Below, piece by piece: positions 8,561 to 17,516 of a DNA stretch of 64,000 nucleotides. The translations under genes were made by a program, and so were the position numbers. The notes under the pieces were generated by a model. It did no database searches. It was not told where the DNA came from and saw only the letters and a program-made list of their open reading frames with translations. The DNA is taken from positions 115,554-179,553 of the IMG/VR virus record IMGVR_UViG_3300005663_000028. One strand, written 5' to 3'. Source of the DNA: a virus. Positions within the stretch are counted from its first letter, which is position 1, and every line of letters starts with the position of its first letter.

Positions 8561-9111
8561 TTTTGCCCCACAAATGTCCCTCTTTTTCTTGCAAAATGTC
8601 CTAAATTTTTCCGATCCTTCTCACAATAATCACCCAGAGCAACACATTTTTTCAATTCCCCCTTGATTTTCGACACAGTGTCCGGAGAATCTTTTCCCAC
8701 ATCTTTAATCGCACCGGTCAGCATTGACAACATGTTACCCCGTTTCATAAACGCCCGGACCAACAAAAGACCCGCTCCAAGAAAAATTACAGCCATGATA
8801 GATGTTCCTATGACTACGGCTCCAGCACCACTATAATTGATAGTCTCCGCCTGTATGCTTTTCCTCCAGACGGATAATTCTTCGGCGATTTGAGTCGTTT
8901 GTTCTATTCGATTGTTGACCTCCCCTATCTGATCTGCAACGACGGTATTATCGGCCTTTTGGTCAACGATTTTTTCAAGGACACCCATATCATTACGAAT
9001 CCCCTGTATATCTGTCTTGACTGCCTCTGGAGAGACGCAGGATAGCAAGACACAAAATAGAATAGTAAAGACTACAGCACCGACGCTTACTTTTTTCGTT
9101 TCTTTGGACAT
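8542..9111 (-). CDS. Probable lipoprotein/membrane protein with coiled coil
   Basis: 189 aa from MSKETKK. Residues 10-27 form a hydrophobic segment ending LLSC, a possible lipobox. About 30-85 has heptad-like repeats (DIQGIRNDMGVLEKIVDQ), and 100-125 is a second strong hydrophobic helix. The layout could suit a spanin-like or envelope protein, but no lysis gene is recognised nearby. The longer in-frame start at 9183 overlaps RNase H deeply and was rejected. Confidence 0.65.
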   Translation of the reverse strand: MSKETKKVSVGAVVFTILFCVLLSCVSPEAVKTDIQGIRNDMGVLEKIVDQKADNTVVADQIGEVNNRIEQTTQIAEELSVWRKSIQAETINYSGAGAVVIGTSIMAVIFLGAGLLLVRAFMKRGNMLSMLTGAIKDVGKDSPDTVSKIKGELKKCVALGDYCEKDRKNLGHFARKRGTFVGQKKELEV

Positions 9112-9524
9112 TTTTGTTTCCTCTTTTCGAATACTGCATTGACTAGAGCATCCGCACGCTTGTTCTGGTTTCGTGGCACCCACTTAATTGTGTAATCTTC
9201 AAAGTGATCCAATAGTTTCAACACGTGATCTCTATGATCTATTAATTCTTGTTTCTTGGCCTTAAACGCTCCAGTAACTTGCTTAATGATTAACTGCGAG
9301 TCACCGATTATATAGATGATATCTACTCCAGCTTTGAGAGCACCTTGTAGGCCAGCAATCAAGGCTCTATACTCAGCCAAATTTGATGTACCTGTCCCAC
9401 AGGTTCTACTTCCAGATGCAAAAACTTCGGTTTCATCTTCTGGATTGCAGATATACCAACCATATGCCATCTGACCCTGTCGAATACCCCCATCGAAATA
9501 GAGTGTGGCACAGAATTCATTCAT
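9087..9524 (-). CDS. rnhA: Ribonuclease HI
   Basis: 145 aa. The four catalytic carboxylates of RNase HI are visible: D11 in YFDGG, E51 in NLAEYRA, D75 in IGDSQL and D125 in NKRADAL. It cleaves RNA in RNA-DNA hybrids and would remove the primers made by the primase. The ATG at 9524 overlaps the preceding stop (ATGA), and GGGGAA lies just upstream; an ATG at 9536 is possible. Confidence 0.93.
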   Translation of the reverse strand: MNEFCATLYFDGGIRQGQMAYGWYICNPEDETEVFASGSRTCGTGTSNLAEYRALIAGLQGALKAGVDIIYIIGDSQLIIKQVTGAFKAKKQELIDHRDHVLKLLDHFEDYTIKWVPRNQNKRADALVNAVFEKRKQKCPKKRKK

Positions 9525-9739
9525 AAAGTTCCCCATCTAATAACTTCCCCAGTAGAGTGATCAATAGGTTTTCCGAGAACGTGTGCTGCCCATTCCCGCT
9601 CCTCCCTGGTATATTGTTGACGTTCGCACTTTGTCCCTCTTCCCGCACAAATTTTTTCAGCCATATCCAAAATAAATGTTCGTCCAAAAACAGGACAGTT
9701 CATCAACCCAAGATTAAATGTGTCGTCAGTGACTTTCAA
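9521..9739 (-). CDS. Unknown small protein
   Basis: 72 aa. It contains REEREWAAHVLGKPID and ends VIRWGTL. No domain recognised. It overlaps the nuclease gene upstream and RNase H downstream by 4 bases each. Confidence 0.6.
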   Translation of the reverse strand: MKVTDDTFNLGLMNCPVFGRTFILDMAEKICAGRGTKCERQQYTREEREWAAHVLGKPIDHSTGEVIRWGTL

Positions 9740-10692
9740 AACGGTGTCTCCCCATCTTCAATTTCAGTTATCGGACCTGAGCACATATCGCGCATAAAGC
9801 ATTTTTTACACGCATATTCATTATCCGTCTTGGGGAAAAAGTCGGGGTTGTCTCTATTTTCGAAAGCCTTCTTAAGCATTGGGGATTCATTCCGAATTAT
9901 ACCAGCCTGTCGCTTCATGTGCTGCATCGTTACTTCTAGATGTGGAGCGGCCTGTTCTCCCAATTCTGCAAACGCTGCGAGATACACTGGGATAATCACA
10001 ATATCTTCTGGCTTCTTGGCCCATTTCTGCTTTAAAGCATAAATCCCATAAGTAACCAACTGGTCTATCACTGAGTCAGACACTTTACCAGTCTTCCAGT
10101 CCAGGAGATAAACTTTACCTTTATACCTAAATCCACAGTCGATCTTAAGCGTTACCTCCTCTCCCGTGTCTAGCTGAAACTTCTGGAAATCCTCTAATGT
10201 CAACCAATCTTCGTTTTTCAGACCCTTAAGAACCTCGAATAGAGGCATCTCATAAAAAGCCTTGAGTGATTTTAAAACCTTCTGCTTACATCGATCGGTA
10301 GTATCCTTATCGATATCCTCTTGATAAAAATGTTCTGAGAGGTTAATATTTCCCTTTGGCCTCCCCTGCCACCTCTTATCGATGCTTTGCTTCCAGCCCT
10401 TTCTGAGAGCTTGAATGCCACCCTTTTGTGCTTGCTCTAAATTTATCCACTCTCCAGTGGCCCGACCAGTTGTGATGATTTCTTCTATGATATTATGCAC
10501 CACTGAGCCCGTCCACATCGCAAAATTCGTCATCTGTTTGAGCATATAGGCGCGCCTTTTTTCTTGAGGAGCTTGTGATTCCCAACCTTTCCAGGCAGTA
10601 TTATACATTAAATTATACTTCCACATACACTCTCGCATACACTGAACACGAGAATTCGACCACGCATAAGATTGCTCGAATATTTTACCCAT
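9736..10692 (-). CDS. PD-(D/E)XK nuclease, Cas4/RecB type
   Basis: 318 aa. The catalytic core reads LKIDCGF then YLLDWKTGK, giving D185, D198 and K200, with a supporting H66. Four cysteines frame the domain (C18 or C22 near the N-terminus; C295, C298, C304 in CKKCFMRDMC), the Cas4/AddB-type pattern that can hold an Fe-S cluster. Phage members act as 5'-3' exonucleases in replication and recombination. No cas genes or CRISPR arrays are nearby. Confidence 0.88.
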   Translation of the reverse strand: MGKIFEQSYAWSNSRVQCMRECMWKYNLMYNTAWKGWESQAPQEKRRAYMLKQMTNFAMWTGSVVHNIIEEIITTGRATGEWINLEQAQKGGIQALRKGWKQSIDKRWQGRPKGNINLSEHFYQEDIDKDTTDRCKQKVLKSLKAFYEMPLFEVLKGLKNEDWLTLEDFQKFQLDTGEEVTLKIDCGFRYKGKVYLLDWKTGKVSDSVIDQLVTYGIYALKQKWAKKPEDIVIIPVYLAAFAELGEQAAPHLEVTMQHMKRQAGIIRNESPMLKKAFENRDNPDFFPKTDNEYACKKCFMRDMCSGPITEIEDGETPF

Positions 10693-11335
10693 TGATTTTT
10701 CCTTTCCTTGTTCTTACCGGTGTCGTTAAAGCTTTTTCTATTGTCCATTTACGTCTTAATCTCGTAAAAAGTGTACTAGGTTTAATATCAACTTCTTCGG
10801 CCCAAGCTGCAATGCATTGTGTTTTCCCAAAACAAGTAATTAAACGATTGTTTCGCTTATTTCTCATTTGTTCTTTTTTAGTTGCCCATCGACAGTTGGA
10901 TTTATAGTATCCTTTATCATTATTAATTCTGTCAATCTGAAGCCCCTTTGGGGCTTCACCCATATCTTTGAGAAAATTTTCAAATTTTCTCCATCGCTTG
11001 CAGACTGTAATTCCTCGACCACCGTAATCTTTCCATTGTTTATTATTCGGATTATTACATCTTTGAATCATATCCTGCCATATTTGAAAAATACGAGTTA
11101 CTTTATTTTTTCTTGCGTGTCCGTGTTGAGTAAATCTTTTTATAGATTCTTCTTTTCGCCAACATCCACAACTTTGAGTATGACAATTCTTAAGACTCCC
11201 AGCCCGTGCAGTAATCTTATTTCCACAATCACATATACATAGCCACTGAATATTATTGTGTTTATCCTTGCCGTCCACACGAATAATAATCAATCTCCCG
11301 AACCTCTTCCCAGTTAAATCAATAAACTTACCCAC
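10685..11335 (-). CDS. HNH endonuclease (copy 1), free-standing mobile gene
   Basis: 216 aa from a GTG at 11335. It has N-terminal Cys pairs (CICDCG, CGC), the HNH-like core YGGRGITVCKRW ... IDRINNDKGY ... NCRWATKKEQ, and a C-terminal helix-turn-helix-like segment. The close paralogue at 25241-25888 also starts at GTG with an aligned N-terminus, which supports this start; upstream in-frame ATGs lie in a repetitive stretch inside the preceding gene. Such genes spread by homing. Confidence 0.88.
   Translation of the reverse strand: MGKFIDLTGKRFGRLIIIRVDGKDKHNNIQWLCICDCGNKITARAGSLKNCHTQSCGCWRKEESIKRFTQHGHARKNKVTRIFQIWQDMIQRCNNPNNKQWKDYGGRGITVCKRWRKFENFLKDMGEAPKGLQIDRINNDKGYYKSNCRWATKKEQMRNKRNNRLITCFGKTQCIAAWAEEVDIKPSTLFTRLRRKWTIEKALTTPVRTRKGKING
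10908..11014. repeat. 107-bp direct repeat, HNH copy 1
   Basis: This stretch is nearly identical, with about two mismatches seen by eye, to 25461-25567. It codes for the central HNH core in both endonuclease genes, while flanking parts have diverged more. Recent gene conversion or strong selection on the core would explain it. Confidence 0.85.
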
Positions 11336-11882
11336 TTTTCCACTCTTCTCCTTCATCATCCTCATCGTCACAATCATTCTCATTCTCATCCTCATCCTCA
11401 CCATATTTATCCAACCACATCCCGACTCCTTCCAGGACTCCTTCTCCTATTATGGAAATACCCATCGCTTGCATGAATAGATTCTCAGAATCATAAATCA
11501 GTTTCAGGATAGGTTCGTCGTCAATTACAATGGATGTCAAAGAAAACTCGAAAATAAAGTAGATAATTTTTAACACTTCAGATGACAATGATTGTCGAGC
11601 AGCCATTTCGTCTAATAGATGGCGTAACGATTTTTGGCAATTATCTTTGAATTCGATGTCTTGTTGATCGATTTCCAAAAATTCTTCTGCAACAGCCTCA
11701 ATTACCTTGACAACCTTTCTGGATTCCCAGCGAAGGACATAAACAGTTGTCATTGCAGACTTCATTTTGATTTTTTCAAATCCCTCAATAATGTCTTTAT
11801 GTTCCTGATCATTTTCAGGTGCGAGCATTTTGACATTATGTTCTTCAACAACCTTCACTTTTCTTCTCCTTAATAATCTCAT
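11328..11882 (-). CDS. Unknown helical protein with acidic tail
   Basis: Up to 184 aa. Mostly helical, ending in a run of Asp/Glu (about 157-180) that creates the repetitive DNA in which the next gene starts. A GTG eight codons inside (at 11858) has an ideal GGAG spacer and may be the real start. The first 30-40 bases duplicate the start of the gene at 12282. No domain recognised. Confidence 0.6.
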   Translation of the reverse strand: MRLLRRRKVKVVEEHNVKMLAPENDQEHKDIIEGFEKIKMKSAMTTVYVLRWESRKVVKVIEAVAEEFLEIDQQDIEFKDNCQKSLRHLLDEMAARQSLSSEVLKIIYFIFEFSLTSIVIDDEPILKLIYDSENLFMQAMGISIIGEGVLEGVGMWLDKYGEDEDENENDCDDEDDEGEEWKSG

Positions 11883-11912
11883 TACCGTCCACTAACAACG
11901 ATCACAATCAAT
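11874..11912. repeat. Duplicated intergenic/start segment, copy A
   Basis: Sequence around the start of the 11882 gene (AATCTCATTACCG ... CTAACAACGATC on the plus strand) recurs at 12276-12310 around the start of the 12282 gene. In both cases the repeat holds the end of a Cys-rich gene and the next ATG, consistent with tandem duplication. Confidence 0.6.
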
Positions 11913-12282
11913 CTTTCACACAATCACAATCAATATCCCGATTTAGCATAGGAACTCGTCCTGTTCCATGACAGTCCAGACACCTTGTGTTTGGCAATTG
12001 ACTAAACCAATCGATAAATGACTTAATAGTACCTTGATCCACAATAAAAAGATACCCACTTAAAAATACCTCAAAATAATCTCTATTATCTTTTAGTGCG
12101 GACTGTAATTCATCACAAAAGACCTTGTGTTGTTTAATTGGACGAGTAAGTGAGTGTATGGGTTCGATATTGGGAGGGTGTGTGATTTCTGTAAGAATAC
12201 CTTGATCACAATATGTATAAGTTATTGTAGTTTGTCCTGTACTGATCAACATTGAGTTATTAGAATCTTTTAATAATCTCAT
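11908..12282 (-). CDS. Unknown protein with C-terminal CxxCxGxG zinc motif
   Basis: 124 aa. The C-terminus has CLDCHGTG and then CDC, a DnaJ-like zinc knuckle also seen in the next gene upstream. The first 90 residues are mixed alpha/beta with no recognised domain. Its 3' end carries a remnant resembling the end of the 12531 gene, so the pair looks like a diverged duplication. Confidence 0.6.
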   Translation of the reverse strand: MRLLKDSNNSMLISTGQTTITYTYCDQGILTEITHPPNIEPIHSLTRPIKQHKVFCDELQSALKDNRDYFEVFLSGYLFIVDQGTIKSFIDWFSQLPNTRCLDCHGTGRVPMLNRDIDCDCVKD

Positions 12283-12312
12283 TACCGCCCCCTAACAACG
12301 ATCGCAATCGAT
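12276..12312. repeat. Duplicated intergenic/start segment, copy B
   Basis: Partner of 11874-11912. It spans the stop of the 12292-12531 gene and the ATG of the 11908-12282 gene. Confidence 0.6.
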
Positions 12313-12531
12313 AGTTTTGGAAACACGTCTATTTTCACCACAAGTAGCTTGAGCACATGAAGCATCGTTATCTCGAACCCTAACTTTCCCTGTTCCATTA
12401 CACTTTAAGCAAGTAGCCATTCGGACCATTGCGACACAATTACCACACAGATCATAAATGCCAAAAGACACACTGCCCTTATCTTCACTGTTTATACCCT
12501 CATTACAAATATCACATTTACGACTTTTCAT
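12292..12531 (-). CDS. Small zinc-finger protein (DnaJ-like CxxCxGxG)
   Basis: 79 aa from the ATG at 12531, which follows AGGGGAAG. Cys pairs CDIC, CGNC, CLKCNGTG and a final CDRC give enough ligands for two zincs. Likely binds protein or nucleic acid; no specific function can be assigned. Confidence 0.65.
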   Translation of the reverse strand: MKSRKCDICNEGINSEDKGSVSFGIYDLCGNCVAMVRMATCLKCNGTGKVRVRDNDASCAQATCGENRRVSKTIDCDRC

Positions 12532-12541
12532 TTTCTTCCCC

Positions 12542-13717
12542 TTAAACAAAAATTGGAGCTTCCACAGTCTTACCCTTCAAAGGGTGTATTAAGAAAAATG
12601 ACTGCTGTGGAGTTTCGAAGGCAGCTTTTATGCTAAGACTATATGGTCCATACCCAATTATCGATCCATTTCCAACAAAGTTTTTGCTAGAAATCCTCTG
12701 GTGCCAGTGGCCAAAAACATCCAAGCTTGCCGGTTTGGATTGATTCCACTTATCTATTGCTTTATTCAAGGGGATAGTAACTCCCCCTACTCCCCCTGCA
12801 TATCGTATATAGTTCCCGTGATGAAATCGTATGGTCTGATCATATACATCTAAATAATTGAAATACCCTCTAGACAACTTAAATCGTACCACCTTAGACT
12901 GTTCATAGTATGACAGCAAAAAGTTGTAGATTAGCCATTCGAAGTTGTTTTCAACGCATGTAGATATTCTTATCTTCGGCGTCGTCCGACTATGGTTCCC
13001 AACGCTGGTGACAACAGTTATCTCGTCAAAGTCCCCATTTTCTACCATATAGTCTATCGCTGATACGCACATCTTGTATACGTCTATAGAAGCTTCTACC
13101 GGGGACATAGCATTGCTTTCCATAAGCTCTTCGTGTATGTATCCAGCGATCATATCTCCACCGAGCCAAAGTACTAATTTTCTAATATTTGACTTAGACC
13201 TTGTCATGTCTATCAACTTCAAGCCGTTCTTAAATACTTTGTTGAATCGCTCTTTAGCTATCTTTGGATTATATTCATTGAGTCCATCTATGGTTCTCGG
13301 ATCAACAATCTCTTCGTAGTGTAAATCAGAACACAGGATGACAGCAGTAGACTCAGAAGGTCTACCATCTGTGACCACCTTTATTTTTTCGTGATCTATT
13401 AGATCAAGGTTTCTACTAAATAACTCTATGCTGTTGAGTTGATTCGTCTGTTGCTCCATCACCCCAAGAAGTTCATCATACTTTTTCTTTAGCAATCTCT
13501 TTTCTATTGTCGCTCTCTTCAGTTTCGCATCCAGACCAATCTCTTGTCCAGCAGACAACTGTGGAGTCCCTGGTACATAACCTTTGTCTAGGGCCTTATT
13601 GTAGCGACTACTAAGGGTTTTGCGAGGAATACCCATCACTTTTGCCGCTTCCGTTACGCTACTGTACTGCGATACAGCATCTATTGCCTCTTGTAATGTT
13701 TTGTTTTCACTTTCCAT
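12542..13717 (-). CDS. Metallophosphoesterase with N-terminal helix-turn-helix
   Basis: 391 aa. Residues 18-42 resemble an HTH (VTEAAKVMGIPRKTLSSRY), followed by a coiled coil (about 65-95). The calcineurin-like core has SDLHYEE (D131, H133), GGDM (D188), GNHSR (N241, H242), FHHG and GHWHQ (H337, H339). Phage homologues with this build are usually called DNA-associated phosphoesterases; a nuclease or phosphatase role at DNA is inferred. Confidence 0.85.
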   Translation of the reverse strand: MESENKTLQEAIDAVSQYSSVTEAAKVMGIPRKTLSSRYNKALDKGYVPGTPQLSAGQEIGLDAKLKRATIEKRLLKKKYDELLGVMEQQTNQLNSIELFSRNLDLIDHEKIKVVTDGRPSESTAVILCSDLHYEEIVDPRTIDGLNEYNPKIAKERFNKVFKNGLKLIDMTRSKSNIRKLVLWLGGDMIAGYIHEELMESNAMSPVEASIDVYKMCVSAIDYMVENGDFDEITVVTSVGNHSRTTPKIRISTCVENNFEWLIYNFLLSYYEQSKVVRFKLSRGYFNYLDVYDQTIRFHHGNYIRYAGGVGGVTIPLNKAIDKWNQSKPASLDVFGHWHQRISSKNFVGNGSIIGYGPYSLSIKAAFETPQQSFFLIHPLKGKTVEAPIFV

Positions 13718-13746
13718 AGTTTCTAATCACCTTTCTTCGACGATTT

Positions 13747-15516
13747 CTAAAGATCACATGTACCACTAGGGCAGTCATCAACTGCCGCCTGTTCTTCCGA
13801 CTGCTCCAAGTACTTTTTAGCTTCTGACAGCGGGACAGGTGTTAGGGGAGACTCGCTCCGACTACCGTCCCGATATATGGTAACACCCTTCAACTCACCT
13901 ATGTATTTTCTGATAGCGAGGGATAGTTGCTCGACAGAAAAGTCTGTAGAAACATTAATTGTTTTGCTAATCGCCCCGTCAATATGTCTCTGACACACCG
14001 CTTGCATTTTCAGATGATCTTCTGGTGAAATATCGTGTGCGTTTTGAATGTGCTTAATGGACTTATTTTTCCTGAGAAACTCAGCTAGTAATGGATGAAT
14101 TATAACTCTTGTTGTTCCATTTCTTTTATCTTTGTTGTGCATGTCTTTGTGTTTGTTGAATCGTCTCTTATGAACTGCCTGAAACACTGGTTCTATACCC
14201 GACGAACAACCAGCGACTAATGAGATAGTCCCGGTCGGCGCGGCCGCTAGTAAGGCACAATTGCGAATACCATGTTCTTTGATTAGACGATGATGACTGC
14301 GAGTAAGATGTTTTTTTGCAAATCCAGTTCTGGTGTGCTTAGTTGCATCAAAAGCTTGAAATGACCCCTTCTCTACGGCCAAAGTAATACTAGCATGATA
14401 AGCCTGCTTTTTGATAAAGTTCATAACCTTATCCACAACTTCTCTAGCTTCTTTACTAGAATATTTGAGGCCAAGTTCAATCAACATGTCGTGCAACCCC
14501 ATGACACCTAAACCAATCCGACGATGTTTTTGTGATGTCTGCTTAATGATTTCGAGTGGGTAATTGTTTTGTTCCAATACGTTGTCTAGAAACCTGACTC
14601 CAATAGCAACAGTTTCTTCTAGTAAGTCCCAATCTACTTCTCCGTTTATTATATGTGTGTGGAGATTAACAGCACCTAAGCAACAACATCCGTATTCTTC
14701 CAACGAAACCTCACCACATGGATTAGGAGACGAAACCTCTCCACCACTAACATATGATATAGTATTTTGTTCTTGCATGAGGCCCATATTGAGTAAACCA
14801 GGGTCTCCACCGTTCCATGCATTTTGAATAATCTTATCCCACAAGTCTTGAGCAGCAATCTTTCCTCGCTCTTCACCCTGCCACTTAAAGACTACGTCTT
14901 CCTTACTATCCAGTAGTTTGAAAAACTCATCATCAACCAGTACAGAAATGTTTGCATTAGTCAACTCATTATGGTCTAGCTTAGCTTCAAGAAACTCTGG
15001 CAAATCAGGGTGTCTCCAATCAAGACAGTAGAGTAAGGCACTTCTTCTGCCACCTCCCTCACGTAACTCATTACAGACTGCGTTTATGGCTCGCATAAGA
15101 CTAACCGCTCCGGTAGCCTCGCCGCCAGTTCCTCGAATGGGAGTACCTCTTGGACGTATTTTTGAAAAGCTAATTCCAACCCCTCCGCCTGTACCAGATA
15201 TAATCGTAACCGACCTGAGAACATCTCCCCATCCTTCTCTACTATCCTCAGCAGGCAAACAAAAACAATTTAATAACATCCCCCTTGGTCGTCCTGCTCC
15301 CCTCCATATTCTTCCCCCAGGAGAAAACCGGTTGGTTTGCAAAACATCCAAAAATCTATCAAAGTATTCATTTCGTTTAGTACCTAATTCTGCATCAGCT
15401 ATTGTTCGAGCTACTCGTTCACACGCTTCGGCAAAAGTTTCATCTTTGTGGATTGCATAACGATCTAGAAAAATTTCTAGAGCATTGCCTTTTGGTTCGT
15501 AAACTTCCAGACTCAC
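13747..15516 (-). CDS. nrdJ: Ribonucleotide reductase, class II (B12-dependent) type
   Basis: 589 aa. It has the catalytic NPCGE loop (N265, C267, E269), the partner cysteine C84 in LLNC, the glycine-rich SGTGGGVG segment (107-114), an ATP-like APTGTISLVAG segment, and a C-terminal CPSGTC (C582, C587) that can re-reduce the active site. No small subunit (NrdB) gene is nearby, which fits the adenosylcobalamin class. It would supply dNTPs, with dCMP deaminase and ThyX acting downstream. Confidence 0.9.
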   Translation of the reverse strand: MSLEVYEPKGNALEIFLDRYAIHKDETFAEACERVARTIADAELGTKRNEYFDRFLDVLQTNRFSPGGRIWRGAGRPRGMLLNCFCLPAEDSREGWGDVLRSVTIISGTGGGVGISFSKIRPRGTPIRGTGGEATGAVSLMRAINAVCNELREGGGRRSALLYCLDWRHPDLPEFLEAKLDHNELTNANISVLVDDEFFKLLDSKEDVVFKWQGEERGKIAAQDLWDKIIQNAWNGGDPGLLNMGLMQEQNTISYVSGGEVSSPNPCGEVSLEEYGCCCLGAVNLHTHIINGEVDWDLLEETVAIGVRFLDNVLEQNNYPLEIIKQTSQKHRRIGLGVMGLHDMLIELGLKYSSKEAREVVDKVMNFIKKQAYHASITLAVEKGSFQAFDATKHTRTGFAKKHLTRSHHRLIKEHGIRNCALLAAAPTGTISLVAGCSSGIEPVFQAVHKRRFNKHKDMHNKDKRNGTTRVIIHPLLAEFLRKNKSIKHIQNAHDISPEDHLKMQAVCQRHIDGAISKTINVSTDFSVEQLSLAIRKYIGELKGVTIYRDGSRSESPLTPVPLSEAKKYLEQSEEQAAVDDCPSGTCDL

Positions 15517-16151
15517 TAAGCATCTCCCCCTTTTATATGCATCCCCTGAAACGGACAGGTGAATTTAGGTTGTTCGGTCCCAGGCTGTTTTCTTAGATAA
15601 GACAAAACGGCTGAGTAAAATGGTTCTATGTATCTATTATAATACTGTTTAGAACCTGAATAAGATGCAGAATCTGCAATCCGTACAGCAAACCAATTAC
15701 CTATGTTGTCTTGCCCCACATCGGCAACAAATTTACGTATTGTTTTTTCCCGTGCCGCATTGCTTATGTCATACATATGAGTAGAGACTATTCGAGACAC
15801 TCGATCAATTATGTAGTCAGAAGCGCCCCATGAACTCAAAGTATCTTCAGCAATATTCGCCGACGCTATGGGGTGTCCAGGAAACCTAGGCAAAGATGGA
15901 TCATCAACTGGTTGTATATCACATTTCCCAAGATCGTGGAATAAACCTGCAAGCAAAGCTATGTCTTTATCGTCATGCAAAAGATCGATCACCGCCATTG
16001 TGTGTTCCCATACTGACTGGCCGTTTTTTTGATTTACATATTTCGTCGCTTCGAGTTCTGGAAAATTAATGCTTGGACATATCCAACACATACTTGGCCA
16101 ATCATTTCGCATTCGCAACAAAATTGTTTTCAGTGATGACGATTTAGTCAT
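15516..16151 (-). CDS. HD-domain phosphohydrolase
   Basis: About 211 aa. The HD signature is present: H in VWEHTMAV, the HD pair in LFHDLGK, H in GHPIAS, and D in VRIADSAS. This order resembles the HD domain of tRNA nucleotidyltransferases and dNTP/nucleotide hydrolases. The stop overlaps the reductase ATG, so a role in nucleotide turnover is a reasonable inference. The in-frame ATG at 16169 is an alternative start. Confidence 0.85.
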   Translation of the reverse strand: MTKSSSLKTILLRMRNDWPSMCWICPSINFPELEATKYVNQKNGQSVWEHTMAVIDLLHDDKDIALLAGLFHDLGKCDIQPVDDPSLPRFPGHPIASANIAEDTLSSWGASDYIIDRVSRIVSTHMYDISNAAREKTIRKFVADVGQDNIGNWFAVRIADSASYSGSKQYYNRYIEPFYSAVLSYLRKQPGTEQPKFTCPFQGMHIKGGDA

Positions 16152-16971
16152 CACACACCACATTTTCATCGATAAATTGATTCACTATTGTCATAGAAAT
16201 AGCATAAGATAGGTGGGGAAAAAATTGTCCATTAAAAGCAATGTCAACCTTAAATGGAATGCCTATCAAATAATAGTGACCATCGTAGAACTTAAACAAA
16301 CCACCACCACTGGAGCCTGGGGCTATATGTGCCGTACTAGTGTATAGGGTGTATTCTTGTCCGTCCTGAATCTTAGTCAATATCTGAGACACAATCCCAA
16401 AAGTGGGACTAGGACTATTTCCAAGTTGACAACCAACCGCATATACTTCATCAAAAACTCTTACGATTTCTAACATTTTTTGGTTGGCTAATTTTACTAC
16501 GGCAAATTGTTTAGAAGACTCAAACGACAAAAGGGCTAAGTCGCGATGAATACTTTCGGCAACGATCCGTGTTTTATGTCGCGTTCTTTCTTTTGTTTGA
16601 TGGTCAAACGTTAGAACAGAACAACCATAATTAACTTTTACTATTTTTGGTTTACCCGTTACAACATCTGCTCCAACCACATATTCAGCAATACGATTTG
16701 CTATAACGTGTGCGTTAGTTAACACCCTATATTCGAATACCTCTTTTTCGTCAATATCTAAACGATCAATGATGGTCCCAGACCCATTTCCGAAATGTGT
16801 CCCAACGAGAACTACAACATCCCTCATTTCTTTTTGTTTCAAAGTGATCGTGTCTACGGACACAACAATCGTTGATTCTGTATTGTGACTACTGTCTACT
16901 GTTTCGGGAGCAGAAATCAACATAATTCCTGCAAGTAAACCAATAATATATTGCACTATCTTCAAAAACAT
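16144..16971 (-). CDS. Exported trypsin-like serine protease
   Basis: 275 aa. Residues 3-20 form a signal peptide or anchor. The chymotrypsin-fold triad is visible: H88 in LTNAHV, D144 in HRDLALL and S221 in PGSSGGG. No PDZ domain follows, unlike DegP. It should act outside the cytoplasmic membrane, perhaps in host envelope remodelling or in defence against competitors. The ATG at 16971 follows GGGAG. It lies just past a strong terminator. Confidence 0.87.
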   Translation of the reverse strand: MFLKIVQYIIGLLAGIMLISAPETVDSSHNTESTIVVSVDTITLKQKEMRDVVVLVGTHFGNGSGTIIDRLDIDEKEVFEYRVLTNAHVIANRIAEYVVGADVVTGKPKIVKVNYGCSVLTFDHQTKERTRHKTRIVAESIHRDLALLSFESSKQFAVVKLANQKMLEIVRVFDEVYAVGCQLGNSPSPTFGIVSQILTKIQDGQEYTLYTSTAHIAPGSSGGGLFKFYDGHYYLIGIPFKVDIAFNGQFFPHLSYAISMTIVNQFIDENVVCDD

Positions 16972-16980
16972 TTTTACTCC

Positions 16981-17015
16981 CAAAAATATAAGGGTGGTCC
17001 AACTGGACCACCCTT
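16981..17015 (-). terminator. Rho-independent terminator
   Basis: Perfect 11-bp stem (16990-17000 with 17005-17015, GGGTGGTCC core) and AACT loop, followed on the minus strand by ATATTTTTG. It ends the lipoprotein transcript of 17026-17472. Confidence 0.88.
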
Positions 17016-17025
17016 ATTAATGCGA

Positions 17026-17472
17026 TTAATTCCTAAATTCCTCAACGGCATCAAGAGCACCATCGATACCTGCGTTGATTAGACCAATAATGAGTTCTTG
17101 GTCATCAGTAACGCTAAGATTTGCCCTAACTAAATATCTCTCCAATAAATCAATAATCGTTAAGCCGTAAATTTGATATTTCTGTGGAAGCTGCATTTTT
17201 GCAAGCTGCCGAGCACCAGCAAAATTAGGGGTACCGGGTACAGCCAACAAATCTTTTAACGCAATCAAATATCCTTCTACGACTACCACATCCTCAGAAG
17301 GAGTATTTGCCTCACTTAAAACAAGTCTCGTAGCCAGTTTAGAAAAGACAAAAATATCAGACTTGAGAGTCTGTGCATTATCCTGCCAATTGTTTCCGTT
17401 TGTCGTAGAACAACCAGCCATTGGCAAAACCATCGCCACCAACATCAACAATACTGCTAAAACACGCTTCAT
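17026..17472 (-). CDS. Putative lipoprotein
   Basis: 148 aa. A classic lipoprotein signal peptide: KR, a hydrophobic run, then MAGC with the lipidated Cys at 21. The mature part is helical with no recognised domain. Expected at the host membrane, possibly for superinfection exclusion or lysis timing; this is inference. The gene is followed by a strong terminator. Confidence 0.8.
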   Translation of the reverse strand: MKRVLAVLLMLVAMVLPMAGCSTTNGNNWQDNAQTLKSDIFVFSKLATRLVLSEANTPSEDVVVVEGYLIALKDLLAVPGTPNFAGARQLAKMQLPQKYQIYGLTIIDLLERYLVRANLSVTDDQELIIGLINAGIDGALDAVEEFRN

Positions 17473-17516
17473 TATCCATTCTCCTTACACACAAAAACTA
17501 TAATCCAGTTAAGGGT

